Both the position numbers and the translations under genes were made by a program. This document shows positions 1-7,417 of a stretch of 64,000 nt of DNA, piece by piece. Each line of letters opens with the position of its first letter. Position 1 is the first letter of the stretch. The DNA comes from Syntrophopropionicum propionicicum_A (GTDB lineage Bacteria; Bacillota; Desulfotomaculia; Desulfotomaculales; Pelotomaculaceae). The stretch is from assembly GCF_048984525.1 (NCBI RefSeq), contig NZ_JBMGJC010000004.1, forward strand, positions 124,001 through 188,000, given 5' to 3'. Under the pieces are notes generated by a model. That model searched no databases and had not been told where the DNA came from. It saw only the letters and a program-made list of their open reading frames with translations.

Positions 1-1
1 C

Positions 2-64
2 CAATGTCGCACGACCCAAATGCCAAGCGGATTCAACGCCATGGAGACTTTGTCTACAACATGA
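2..64 (+). CDS. Possible C-terminal fragment of a gene entering from the left edge
   Basis: Frame 2 is open from the window edge and stops at the TGA at 62-64, immediately before a perfect hairpin at 66-92 that could terminate it. About 20 residues are visible, ending in ETLSTT. This is too little to assign a family. The only support is the stop codon sitting directly before the hairpin; the stretch could equally be intergenic. Confidence 0.25.
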   Translation, partial: QCRTTQMPSGFNAMETLSTT

Positions 65-65
65 A

Positions 66-92
66 GCGCCTGCGAGTAATTATCGCAGGCGC
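66..92. terminator. Perfect 10-bp hairpin, possible terminator
   Basis: GCGCCTGCGA (66-75) pairs perfectly with TCGCAGGCGC (83-92) around a 7-nt loop. There is only a weak T tract (CTTTAG) on the + side and none on the - side, so its strength is doubtful. It lies between the left-edge fragment and the 3' end of the minus-strand gene that ends at 127, so it may serve either. Confidence 0.45.
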
Positions 93-126
93 CTTTAGCT
101 CAACGAGCAGGGTTTGTATCTTATCT

Positions 127-2502
127 TTATTTTATCTCGAGCTTGTTCAGCTCCGTCAAATCTCCCATGCTGTTGGCCTTGATCATGCCCTGGGATAAAG
201 TATATAGAGTATTGTTGATGTAAAGGATCCTCTGGACGTCTTTTTCACTGTCGTACCAGTAGTTGCCTGCCTTCAGGTAATCTTCGCCTGCAAGGTGCGT
301 GATCCTTCCTTTAAGTGAGAACCCGCTTTCCAGGTCAATATTATAGACATAAGCGCCCTGGAAGGAGAAGGTGCCGTATTCCGGCCACGGCTGGCCGTAG
401 CTGTCTGTGCCGCTCCTCACTTCCATGACCCTGACCGGGAAGGCCAGCAAGTTTTTATCTTTGGAGAACAGCAGCGCCTTGTGGTTGTGCAGCAGCTCGG
501 AGTCAGTCCCGCGGTCGCCGATTACTTCCCGGAACATTTCAACCGGGTTGCTGACGTCGCTGACATCAAATACGGCCATTTTCATACCCATGTAAAACGC
601 CATGCTGTCGCCGCCCCACTCTTTTGCCCCCATCTCCACGGTGTCTTTGCCGAAGCCGATGATATGGTTTTCGTCATACGGGTGCAGGTAGTCGCTGTAG
701 CCCGGTATCTTCAGTTTGCCCAGTATGGCCGGGTTCTGGGGGTCCTGCAAGTCCAGCACGAAGAACGGGTCCACTTTTTTGAAAGTTACCATGTAGGCGC
801 GGTCTCCCATGAAACGTACCGAATAGATTTTTTCTCCCGGCGCAATGCCTTCAATCTTGCCGGTAATATTTAAGCTGCTGTCCAGTACGTAAACATTGTT
901 TTTGGAGGTATTTCCATCCGTGCGCCAGACTTCCCCGCGGGTTGTGGCAATCCTGAAATAACCGTTATGCTCGTCCATGGAAAACTGGTTCAGGATGGAG
1001 CCCGGCACCTCCCCGCTGGACTTGTAGGTTAAGCGTCCATCGTCCAGGCCAAACTTGTATACCTTTGTTTTACTGGTGTCGTAAGACGGCCAGATTTCAG
1101 CCTCTCTTAACGGCACGACCGGCCCTCTATAGTAGTTATAGCTGGTTACAGCTACGTACAGGTTGTCAGTCGAAGCATAAATGTTCTGGCCTGAACCCAG
1201 GTAGCTGGAAACCGAAGCTGCTTCGCCCGGGCTGTCAAGTTTAAGACCGGCGACAATCAGGTAGCTTGGTTCCGCAAAATCGGGGAAACACTTGATGTCG
1301 GGGTAGTCTATTTCAACAAAGCCGCCGCCGGCCGCCGAGTCACGGTACATGGGTTTGGGTTCGTCAATTTCCCTGCCGGGGTAATAGTATATATTTTTAT
1401 TGGCGATCAGGTACAGGGAATCCCCCGTTTTGCGGGAGGAAACATAACTGCCGTTAAGCTCCAGCTCGCGCACCTGCCTGACATTTGCTTTATCTTCTAT
1501 ATTGTAGATAATCGCTTTCATGTTTTCTCCCTGGTAGTGGTACGGAGGCATCATTTCGGGCATGATGCGCGTATCAACTTTATATAATGGAGGATAATAA
1601 TTAATGGTGCGCCCTATAACCACCAGGTAGGTGCCGTCGACGTATATTTCCGCCGGGGAGAAAGCTTTATCGGCGTAGCTCAAGGTGCTGACAACAGACA
1701 TTCCCTCGGGCGGGTAAGCTTCGGCGATTACTATTCTTTCCTTGTTGACCTGGTAGATGTAATTGCCGTCGGTTTTTACTATGTCAGCCTCGTCCACGCC
1801 CTCAACCTGCACGTTGGTCCTGGAGTAGTCATTGTCGCTGCTGCCGCCGGGCGCCGCTCCAGGCGCGGCCTTCGATTCCTCGCGCGCCATTGACTGCGCT
1901 GGCACAGCTCCCGTGACGAAGTCAAGTTCTCCTTCATATTGGGCCTGCTTGTTTTTAAGGAGCTCCTTCAGGTTTTCATAAGAGCCGACGGACGGCAGAA
2001 ACGCGGCCTCGCCCTGTGCCGGCTGCGGCAGGCCGCCTGGCGGCCCGATCAGGACGGATTGGGTTGCCTGGTGCCAGTCCACGGTGTAGCCGAAGGCTTC
2101 CGCTATGTACCTGGCCGGCAGGTAAGCACGGCTGTCTCTCAGCACCGGCGCCACGTCCATTGTTGAGGGCTGGCCGTTTACGTACAGGGTGCTGCCGCCG
2201 ATGGCAGCGCTGACGGTAACATCGCCCTGGGCCAGTGTTACCGACTGTGATGAGGAATTCCAGGCTATGTTTTCGTCGGAAATACCCAGGGATAATGCAA
2301 GGTAGCGCATGGGCACATAAGCGCGGTTGTTTTCAATAAAAGTTTGGGCATCCATGGCTTTAGCCAGGCCGTCTGAAGTGTATGCCCTCTGACCGGCGGT
2401 GAAAATCGCGGAATGGTCCGGTTCCGCGCTGGCCCGGGAATAATTGATCAAAAAGCCGGCCAGGGTAAATAAAATAATCCCGAGAACAACTATTTTCCTC
2501 AT
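127..2502 (-). CDS. Secreted beta-propeller protein with copper-amine-oxidase-N-like domain
   Basis: A 791-residue exported protein. An N-terminal hydrophobic segment (about residues 5-25) looks like a signal peptide or anchor. It is followed by a domain of the copper amine oxidase N-terminal type (stalk-like, common on Firmicutes surface proteins), shown by the paired motifs AYVPMRYLALSLG and AYLPARYIAEAFG in residues ~40-150. After a Gly/Ser/Ala-rich linker the rest (from about 225, motif VEGVDEADIVKTDG) matches the beta-propeller family PF09826 type, with repeated strands such as DRAYMVTFKKVDPFFVLDL. The ATG at 2502 is preferred over the TTG at 2508 because GGGG lies 8 nt before it. Substrate unknown; no catalytic residues recognised. 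Probably monocistronic on the minus strand. Confidence 0.8.
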   Translation of the reverse strand: MRKIVVLGIILFTLAGFLINYSRASAEPDHSAIFTAGQRAYTSDGLAKAMDAQTFIENNRAYVPMRYLALSLGISDENIAWNSSSQSVTLAQGDVTVSAAIGGSTLYVNGQPSTMDVAPVLRDSRAYLPARYIAEAFGYTVDWHQATQSVLIGPPGGLPQPAQGEAAFLPSVGSYENLKELLKNKQAQYEGELDFVTGAVPAQSMAREESKAAPGAAPGGSSDNDYSRTNVQVEGVDEADIVKTDGNYIYQVNKERIVIAEAYPPEGMSVVSTLSYADKAFSPAEIYVDGTYLVVIGRTINYYPPLYKVDTRIMPEMMPPYHYQGENMKAIIYNIEDKANVRQVRELELNGSYVSSRKTGDSLYLIANKNIYYYPGREIDEPKPMYRDSAAGGGFVEIDYPDIKCFPDFAEPSYLIVAGLKLDSPGEAASVSSYLGSGQNIYASTDNLYVAVTSYNYYRGPVVPLREAEIWPSYDTSKTKVYKFGLDDGRLTYKSSGEVPGSILNQFSMDEHNGYFRIATTRGEVWRTDGNTSKNNVYVLDSSLNITGKIEGIAPGEKIYSVRFMGDRAYMVTFKKVDPFFVLDLQDPQNPAILGKLKIPGYSDYLHPYDENHIIGFGKDTVEMGAKEWGGDSMAFYMGMKMAVFDVSDVSNPVEMFREVIGDRGTDSELLHNHKALLFSKDKNLLAFPVRVMEVRSGTDSYGQPWPEYGTFSFQGAYVYNIDLESGFSLKGRITHLAGEDYLKAGNYWYDSEKDVQRILYINNTLYTLSQGMIKANSMGDLTELNKLEIK

Positions 2503-2676
2503 CTGCAAAACCCCTATCCTTGTTAATTTATTTGTTAGACGGCAGCATATTGAGGCTGGTTCATTTTGCCATTGAATAATTTCATTTTTCTATCTAAAAA
2601 CCCTGTTTTTTCATGTGATAAATATTTATAATTAAATGCAAGTGTTAAATATATATGGCGAAAGGTTTTAAATACT

Positions 2677-3090
2677 ATGGAGAATAATGGTGTATCCACT
2701 TATCATATGGCCCGTTTTATTACCATTGCCATGGACCTGGCGGAAAGAATAGCCAGCGGAGAATATCACAAGGGACAAAAGATATCGGGCAGATCCACAT
2801 TAGCCGGCCTTTATAACGTATCCCCGGAGACTATCAGGCGGGCGCTGTCGCTTTTACAGGAGTCGGGTGTGGTAAAAGTGCTGCCGGGAACCGGCGTGAT
2901 TGTCAACTCGGTGAAGTCCGCCCAGGAGTACCTGGCTGAGTCCAGCCAGTATAAAGTAATCAAAGAAATGCAGGAGCGCCTGGCCAAGCTGGTGCAGGAG
3001 AGGAATAAAATTAATTCAGATATTGAGCACCTGACTTCGGAATTGCTGGATTACGTGTTGAGCGTGCTTTCAGCGAAGCATAAGATCTGA
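2677..3090 (+). CDS. GntR-family transcriptional regulator, short form
   Basis: A 137-residue DNA-binding protein. Residues ~8-75 form a GntR winged helix: YHKGQKISGRSTLAGLYNVS followed by PETIRRALSLLQESGVVKVLPGTGVIV is the usual recognition helix and wing pattern. The C-terminal ~60 residues are a predicted coiled coil (EMQERLAKLVQERNKINSDI) instead of a FadR or UTRA ligand domain, so ligand control is unclear and dimerisation through the coil is likely. It is transcribed alone ahead of the FMN-riboswitch-controlled riboflavin operon, which has its own promoter. Targets cannot be told from the sequence. Confidence 0.75.
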   Translation: MENNGVSTYHMARFITIAMDLAERIASGEYHKGQKISGRSTLAGLYNVSPETIRRALSLLQESGVVKVLPGTGVIVNSVKSAQEYLAESSQYKVIKEMQERLAKLVQERNKINSDIEHLTSELLDYVLSVLSAKHKI

Positions 3091-3122
3091 ATACGTATCC
3101 TGGAGACATGGCCGGCAAGCTA

Positions 3123-3151
3123 TTGACATACAGTATGGCGGGTCATATAAT
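3123..3151 (+). promoter_or_regulatory. Sigma-A promoter of the riboflavin operon
   Basis: TTGACA at 3123-3128 and TATAAT at 3146-3151 with a 17-nt spacer, both perfect consensus. Transcription would start about 30 nt before the FMN riboswitch. Confidence 0.85.
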
Positions 3152-3187
3152 ATTTTTATATATTGAAGCGACAAGTTGAATAGTGAA

Positions 3188-3319
3188 ACCTTCAGGGACG
3201 GGTGCAATTCCCTACCGGCGGTATGGCCTCAGGATTACCTGAGTCCGAGCCCGCGAGCCCATACGGGCAGATCCGGTTAGATGCCGGGGCCGACAGTACA
3301 GTCTGGATGGAAGAAGGTG
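3188..3319 (+). promoter_or_regulatory. FMN riboswitch (RFN element)
   Basis: It has the conserved RFN blocks in order: CTTCAGGGACGGGTG near the 5' side, CCCTACCGGCGGTA, GAGCCCGCGAGCC, CAGATCCGGT, GCCGGGGCCGACAGT, and the closing GGATGGAAGAAGGT that pairs with the ACCTTC start. It lies between the perfect promoter at 3123 and a terminator at 3381, ahead of ribD. FMN binding is known in this family to switch off riboflavin genes; here premature termination is the likely mode. Confidence 0.95.
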
Positions 3320-3380
3320 AGCGTTGGCCTTTTAAAAGGACTTTTTATTAAGGCTGGTTGTCTTTTTCTAGCTCTGTGGA

Positions 3381-3410
3381 CCCTGGGGTTTTGTACCCGG
3401 GGTTTTTATA
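3381..3410 (+). terminator. Rho-independent terminator of the FMN riboswitch
   Basis: CCCTGGGGT and ACCCGGGG form an 8-bp stem with one bulged G, followed by TTTTTATATTT. Position between the aptamer and ribD fits an FMN-dependent attenuator. Confidence 0.75.
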
Positions 3411-3484
3411 TTTAATGACTTTAGGATAGGCTTCAATGATAATTTCTGAAGCCGTCAGGCAGGCTTTAGAGCGGGAAGGCTGTT

Positions 3485-4582
3485 ATGGACAAAGGCTATA
3501 TGAAGCTGGCCCTGGAACTGGCAGCCAGGGCGAGAGGCCGGACCAGCCCCAACCCCATGGTGGGCGCGGTCGTGGTCAAAGAAGGGAAAGTAATAGGCCG
3601 GGGTTATCACCTGAAGGCAGGTACACCCCATGCCGAGATCCACGCCTTAAATGAGGCGGGGGAAGCGGCCCGGGGGGCGGAGCTGTATGTGACCCTGGAG
3701 CCGTGCTGCCACTACGGCCGCACCGGCCCATGCACCGATGCGATTATAAAAGCCGGTGTGGCCAGAGTCATAACCGCAATGACGGATCCCAACCCGCTTG
3801 TGGCCGGGGAAGGGCTGAGGCTGCTCAGCTCTGCCGGCATAGAGGTTGCCTCTGGTGTGATGGAAGCAGAAGCGCTTGAACTGAACGAGGTTTTTATTAA
3901 ATATATCACCACCCGCCGGCCTTATGTGGTTGCCAAGGCGGCTGTAAGCCTTGACGGAAAGATCGCCACCCGCTCCGGTAAATCGAAATGGATCACGGGC
4001 GAGGGAGCGCGCGCATACGGCCGGCAGCTCAGAGACTGGTATGACGCGATCATGGTCGGCATCGGGACGGTGCTGGCTGACGACCCCTCCCTTACGACAC
4101 GCCTGCCGGGCGGAGGAGGGCGTGACCCGGTCAGGATTATCCTGGACAGCCGGGCCAGTATTCCATTAAACGCCATGGTATTGACCCAGCAGTCTGGTTC
4201 CTCCACGGTAATTGCCGCCACCTCCGGGGCTCCTCCGGAAAGGGTGGAGGCGTTGCGCAGGACCGGTGTTGAAGTGCTGGTTGTTAACGAAGGGCCGCAG
4301 GTGGACCTGGATGAACTGATGAGGCTTTTGGGAGAAAGGGGTATCACCTCCGTTTTGATCGAAGGAGGAGCGGCAGTGCACGGCTCAGCTTTCTCCTCGC
4401 AAATAGTCGACAAGGTGGCCTGGTTTATCGCGCCGAAAATAATCGGCGGCCGGGACGCGCCCGGACCGGTGGGTGGGCCGGGAGCGGACAGCCCCTCAGA
4501 AGCCGCGGTGCTGGAGCGGGTTAAGGTAAGCCGCCTGGGCCCGGACATTCTGGTGGAAGGGTATTTAAAATACTCAAATTGA
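3485..4582 (+). CDS. ribD: Riboflavin biosynthesis bifunctional deaminase/reductase RibD
   Basis: 365 residues. It deaminates the pyrimidine product of GTP cyclohydrolase II and reduces its ribosyl side chain, both NADPH-linked steps of riboflavin synthesis in the cytosol. The N-terminal deaminase domain (~1-145) shows the zinc site HAEIHALNEAG plus EPCCHYGRTGPC. The reductase domain (~150-365) contains KAAVSLDGKIA, SKWITG and a LIEGGAAVHGSAF motif. Full family length. The ATG follows GGGAAGG with normal spacing. First gene of ribD-ribE-ribBA-ribH under the FMN riboswitch. Confidence 0.97.
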   Translation: MDKGYMKLALELAARARGRTSPNPMVGAVVVKEGKVIGRGYHLKAGTPHAEIHALNEAGEAARGAELYVTLEPCCHYGRTGPCTDAIIKAGVARVITAMTDPNPLVAGEGLRLLSSAGIEVASGVMEAEALELNEVFIKYITTRRPYVVAKAAVSLDGKIATRSGKSKWITGEGARAYGRQLRDWYDAIMVGIGTVLADDPSLTTRLPGGGGRDPVRIILDSRASIPLNAMVLTQQSGSSTVIAATSGAPPERVEALRRTGVEVLVVNEGPQVDLDELMRLLGERGITSVLIEGGAAVHGSAFSSQIVDKVAWFIAPKIIGGRDAPGPVGGPGADSPSEAAVLERVKVSRLGPDILVEGYLKYSN

Positions 4583-4623
4583 AACCATTTACCTGTACAG
4601 GTTTAAATATAAGGAGGATTAAT

Positions 4624-5274
4624 TTGTTTACGGGCATTGTTGAAGAACTGGGGTCCATTAAAGCCGTGCGGCGCGGCGCCGACTCGGCCCAGCTTTTGAT
4701 TGAAGCGGCCAGGGTTATCGAGGGGAGCAGGGTGGGTGACAGCATCATGGTGAACGGTGTCTGCCTCACCTCGGTACAATTCGGAGACCATAATTTTACC
4801 GCCGACGTCATGGCGGAGACCCTGGATAAAAGCAATCTCGGCAATTTAAGAACAGGGGACAGGGTGAACCTGGAACGGGCTCTGCGCCTCGGCGACAGGC
4901 TGGGCGGACATATTGTCAGCGGCCATATCGACGGGGTCGGCGCCATAACCCGCCTTGAAAAGCACGATATAGCCACCCTTGTCAGCATAAAGGCGCCGGA
5001 TGCGGTGATGCGCTACATTATTAAGAAAGGGTCTGTGGCCATAGACGGGATCAGCCTGACAGTCGTAGACTTGGCCAAAGATACTTTCCAGGTATCCCTT
5101 ATCCCTCATACGGCGCGGGAAACCACGCTGGGTTTTAAAAAGGCCGGGGCAAACGTGAACCTTGAAGGTGATATCATCGGGAAATACATTGAAAGGATGA
5201 TGGACTTTCACGGCAGCCGGGAGAGCGGCTCCAGATTAAACATGAGTTTTTTGGCGGAACATGGTTTTCTTTAA
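4624..5274 (+). CDS. ribE: Riboflavin synthase alpha subunit RibE
   Basis: 216 residues. It dismutates two 6,7-dimethyl-8-ribityllumazine molecules into riboflavin plus the pyrimidine substrate of RibH. Two lumazine-binding repeats are visible: MFTGIVEELG at the start and GGHIVSGHIDGVG near residue 95, then the second half with KGSVAIDGISLTVV. The TTG at 4624 is chosen because AAGGAGG lies a few bases before it and translation then starts at the conserved MFTGIVE; an ATG at 4579 would add 15 unrelated residues. Second gene of the riboflavin operon. Confidence 0.95.
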   Translation: MFTGIVEELGSIKAVRRGADSAQLLIEAARVIEGSRVGDSIMVNGVCLTSVQFGDHNFTADVMAETLDKSNLGNLRTGDRVNLERALRLGDRLGGHIVSGHIDGVGAITRLEKHDIATLVSIKAPDAVMRYIIKKGSVAIDGISLTVVDLAKDTFQVSLIPHTARETTLGFKKAGANVNLEGDIIGKYIERMMDFHGSRESGSRLNMSFLAEHGFL

Positions 5275-5295
5275 ATAAATTTAGGGGGCATAACG

Positions 5296-6504
5296 ATGAA
5301 GTTCAACACAATTGAAGAAGCTGTAGAGGATATCAGACAGGGTAAGATCATTGTCGCGGTCGACGACGAGGACCGTGAAAACGAGGGAGATCTGATCATG
5401 GCCGCCGAGATGGCGACTCCTGAATCGATCAACTTCATGGCCGTCCACGGCCGCGGGCTGATATGCATGCCCGTCACGGGTAAGCGCCTTGATGAGCTCG
5501 AACTGCCGGCAATGGTTACCAACAATACGGATCCCCATGCCACCGCCTTTACCGTCTCAATTGACGCCAAGGACTGCACGACCGGTATCTCCGCCTTTGA
5601 AAGGGCAATGACTGTCAAGGCTGTCCTGGACCCCGACACCAAGCCCGCGGACTTGCGCCGGCCGGGGCATATATTCCCGCTGCGCGCCAAAGACGGAGGG
5701 GTGCTGCGCCGGGCGGGACACACGGAGGCCTCCGTCGACCTGATTAAACTGGCCGGCCTTTACCCGGCAGGGGTAATATGCGAAATCATGAAGGAAGACG
5801 GGACCATGGCTAGGGTACCCGAATTAATGGAGTTCGTTAAAACTCATAATCTAAAAATCATTACCATAGCCGACCTGATCCAGTACAGGCGCCGTACCGA
5901 ACAGCTGGTGCGGCGGGTCGATGACGCCAAGCTGCCCACGGTGCACGGAGAGTTTACTGCCGTAGCTTATGAAAGCATTCTGGACGGCAAGGGACATATC
6001 GCCCTGGTTATGGGCGACCTGGAAAAAGTCGAGGCGCCGCTGGTACGGGTGCACTCGGAGTGCCTGACCGGCGATGTTTTCGGTTCCATCCGCTGCGACT
6101 GCGGCGACCAGCTTGCCCGCGCCATGGAGATGATCGCGGAGGAAGGCGCCGGGGTGCTCCTGTATATGCGGCAGGAGGGAAGGGGCATCGGGCTTTTAAA
6201 TAAAATAAGGGCCTACAACCTGCAGGACCAGGGTAAAGACACGGTTGAGGCCAACCTGGCCCTTGGTTTCCCCGCCGACCTGAGGGACTACGGCATGGGA
6301 GCCCAGATCCTGTCCGACCTGGGCCTTAAGAAGATAAAGCTGATAACCAACAACCCGCGCAAGATAGCCGGCCTGGAGGGCCATGGCCTCGAGGTTGTGG
6401 AAAGGGTCCCTATTGTTATCCGGCCAGGCACCTGCAACCGGTTTTATCTTTCCACCAAGCAGGAAAAACTCGGACACATGCTGAACATCGCCGCTGACCG
6501 TTAA
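5296..6504 (+). CDS. ribBA: Fused DHBP synthase / GTP cyclohydrolase II RibBA
   Basis: 402 residues. The N-terminal half (~1-200) is 3,4-dihydroxy-2-butanone-4-phosphate synthase, with DDEDRENEGDL (acidic metal-binding residues) and RAGHTEASVDL. The C-terminal half (~205-400) is GTP cyclohydrolase II, with zinc cysteines in CLTGDVFGSIRCDCG and the catalytic region RQEGRGIGLLNKI. It supplies both entry precursors of riboflavin. Start ATG after GGGGGCATAACG. It lies 21 nt after ribE, 57 nt before ribH, in the same operon. Confidence 0.97.
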   Translation: MKFNTIEEAVEDIRQGKIIVAVDDEDRENEGDLIMAAEMATPESINFMAVHGRGLICMPVTGKRLDELELPAMVTNNTDPHATAFTVSIDAKDCTTGISAFERAMTVKAVLDPDTKPADLRRPGHIFPLRAKDGGVLRRAGHTEASVDLIKLAGLYPAGVICEIMKEDGTMARVPELMEFVKTHNLKIITIADLIQYRRRTEQLVRRVDDAKLPTVHGEFTAVAYESILDGKGHIALVMGDLEKVEAPLVRVHSECLTGDVFGSIRCDCGDQLARAMEMIAEEGAGVLLYMRQEGRGIGLLNKIRAYNLQDQGKDTVEANLALGFPADLRDYGMGAQILSDLGLKKIKLITNNPRKIAGLEGHGLEVVERVPIVIRPGTCNRFYLSTKQEKLGHMLNIAADR

Positions 6505-6561
6505 AATCCAGTAGCATTTAGTTTTCAGAGTAGGGAATATACAATGGAAAGGGGATAATAT

Positions 6562-7041
6562 ATGCCAAGATTGTACGAAGGACACCTTTTGGGACAGGGG
6601 CTGAGGTTTGGGCTGGTAGCCGGAAGATTTAACGAATTCATCACCAACAAACTGCTGAGCGGCGCGCTGGATGCCTTGAACCGGCACGGGGTGCAGGACC
6701 AGGATATAGAAGTGGCCTGGGTGCCCGGGGCGTTTGAAATACCGATGACAGCCCGCAAGCTGGTTTCGAAGAACAGGTACGACGCGGTAATCTGCCTGGG
6801 CGCGGTGATCAGGGGCGCCACTCCTCACTTCGACTATGTCGCCGGCGAGGTGGCCAAGGGCGTGGCTAAAGTTGGCCTGGATAGCGGCACTCCCACCATA
6901 TTCGGTGTAATTACCGCCGACACTATTGAACAGGCTATCGAGCGGGCCGGGACAAAAGCCGGCAACAAGGGCTGGGACGCGGCTGTCACCGCCATCGAGA
7001 TGGCCAACCTGATGCGGGATATAGACGGGGAAAAACAATAA
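6562..7041 (+). CDS. ribH: 6,7-dimethyl-8-ribityllumazine synthase RibH
   Basis: 159 residues, normal size. It condenses the butanone phosphate from RibBA with the ribitylamino-pyrimidine to give lumazine, the RibE substrate; members assemble into pentamers or icosahedral shells. Seen: GRFNEFITNKLLSGALDAL, the WVPGAFEIPMTA motif and CLGAVIRGATPHFDYV, whose His is the family's catalytic residue. Last gene of the operon, followed by a strong terminator. Confidence 0.97.
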   Translation: MPRLYEGHLLGQGLRFGLVAGRFNEFITNKLLSGALDALNRHGVQDQDIEVAWVPGAFEIPMTARKLVSKNRYDAVICLGAVIRGATPHFDYVAGEVAKGVAKVGLDSGTPTIFGVITADTIEQAIERAGTKAGNKGWDAAVTAIEMANLMRDIDGEKQ

Positions 7042-7070
7042 AGCTGTCTTAAATACAGGCCGGTAAAATT

Positions 7071-7099
7071 AAAAAAGCGGCTTAACCGCCGCTTTTTTT
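7071..7099. terminator. Bidirectional terminator between ribH and rpmB
   Basis: AAAAAAGCGG (7071-7080) pairs with CCGCTTTTTT (7089-7098) and T tracts follow on both strands. It serves the convergent ribH (+) and rpmB (-) transcripts. Confidence 0.9.
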
Positions 7100-7111
7100 A
7101 AAACATTATAT

Positions 7112-7303
7112 TTATATTGCGCGCTGGACTTTGCCGCTCCTGAGACACCTGGTGCATACCAGCACCTTTTTCGGGGAGCCGTCAATGACAGCTTTTACAC
7201 GCTGCAGGTTTGGAGCCCATGTCCTTTTGGTGCGGATGTGCGAGTGACTCAGTTTGATCCCGACTACGATGCCCTTGCCGCAAACTATGCAACTTCTAGC
7301 CAT
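7112..7303 (-). CDS. rpmB: Ribosomal protein L28
   Basis: 63 residues. Structural protein of the large ribosomal subunit. MARSCIVCGKG at the start and CTRCLRSGKV near the end provide CxxC pairs, so this is the zinc-binding form. The ATG at 7303 is chosen because AAGGAGGTGTATAC stands directly before it; the longer frame up to 7384 runs through the promoter. Single gene with its own promoter at 7332-7360. Confidence 0.95.
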   Translation of the reverse strand: MARSCIVCGKGIVVGIKLSHSHIRTKRTWAPNLQRVKAVIDGSPKKVLVCTRCLRSGKVQRAI

Positions 7304-7331
7304 GTATACACCTCCTTTAAACCACTTATAC

Positions 7332-7360
7332 ATTCTATCAAAAAACATTATTTGCCGCAA
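7332..7360 (-). promoter_or_regulatory. rpmB: Sigma-A-type promoter of rpmB
   Basis: On the minus strand TTGCGG (7360-7355) and TAGAAT (7337-7332) are separated by 17 nt, about 30 nt before the rpmB start. The -35 box matches consensus in four of six positions, the -10 box in five. Confidence 0.6.
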
Positions 7361-7417
7361 GGGCTGATTTGCCGGTAAATGCAAAATTTACGCGGACAAT
7401 ATTAATTTGAGGATTCC

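Noticed and set aside
4..198. 64-residue open frame at the left edge on the + strand
   Set aside because: It runs through the hairpin at 66-92 and into the 3' end of the beta-propeller gene, and has no recognisable features.
3922..4548. 208-residue open frame opposite ribD
   Set aside because: Shadow of the GC-rich ribD coding strand, rich in Pro/Ser/Thr as expected for antisense frames.
6196..7038. 280-residue open frame on the minus strand
   Set aside because: It lies opposite ribBA and ribH, which are certain; its translation has no family pattern and no ribosome site.
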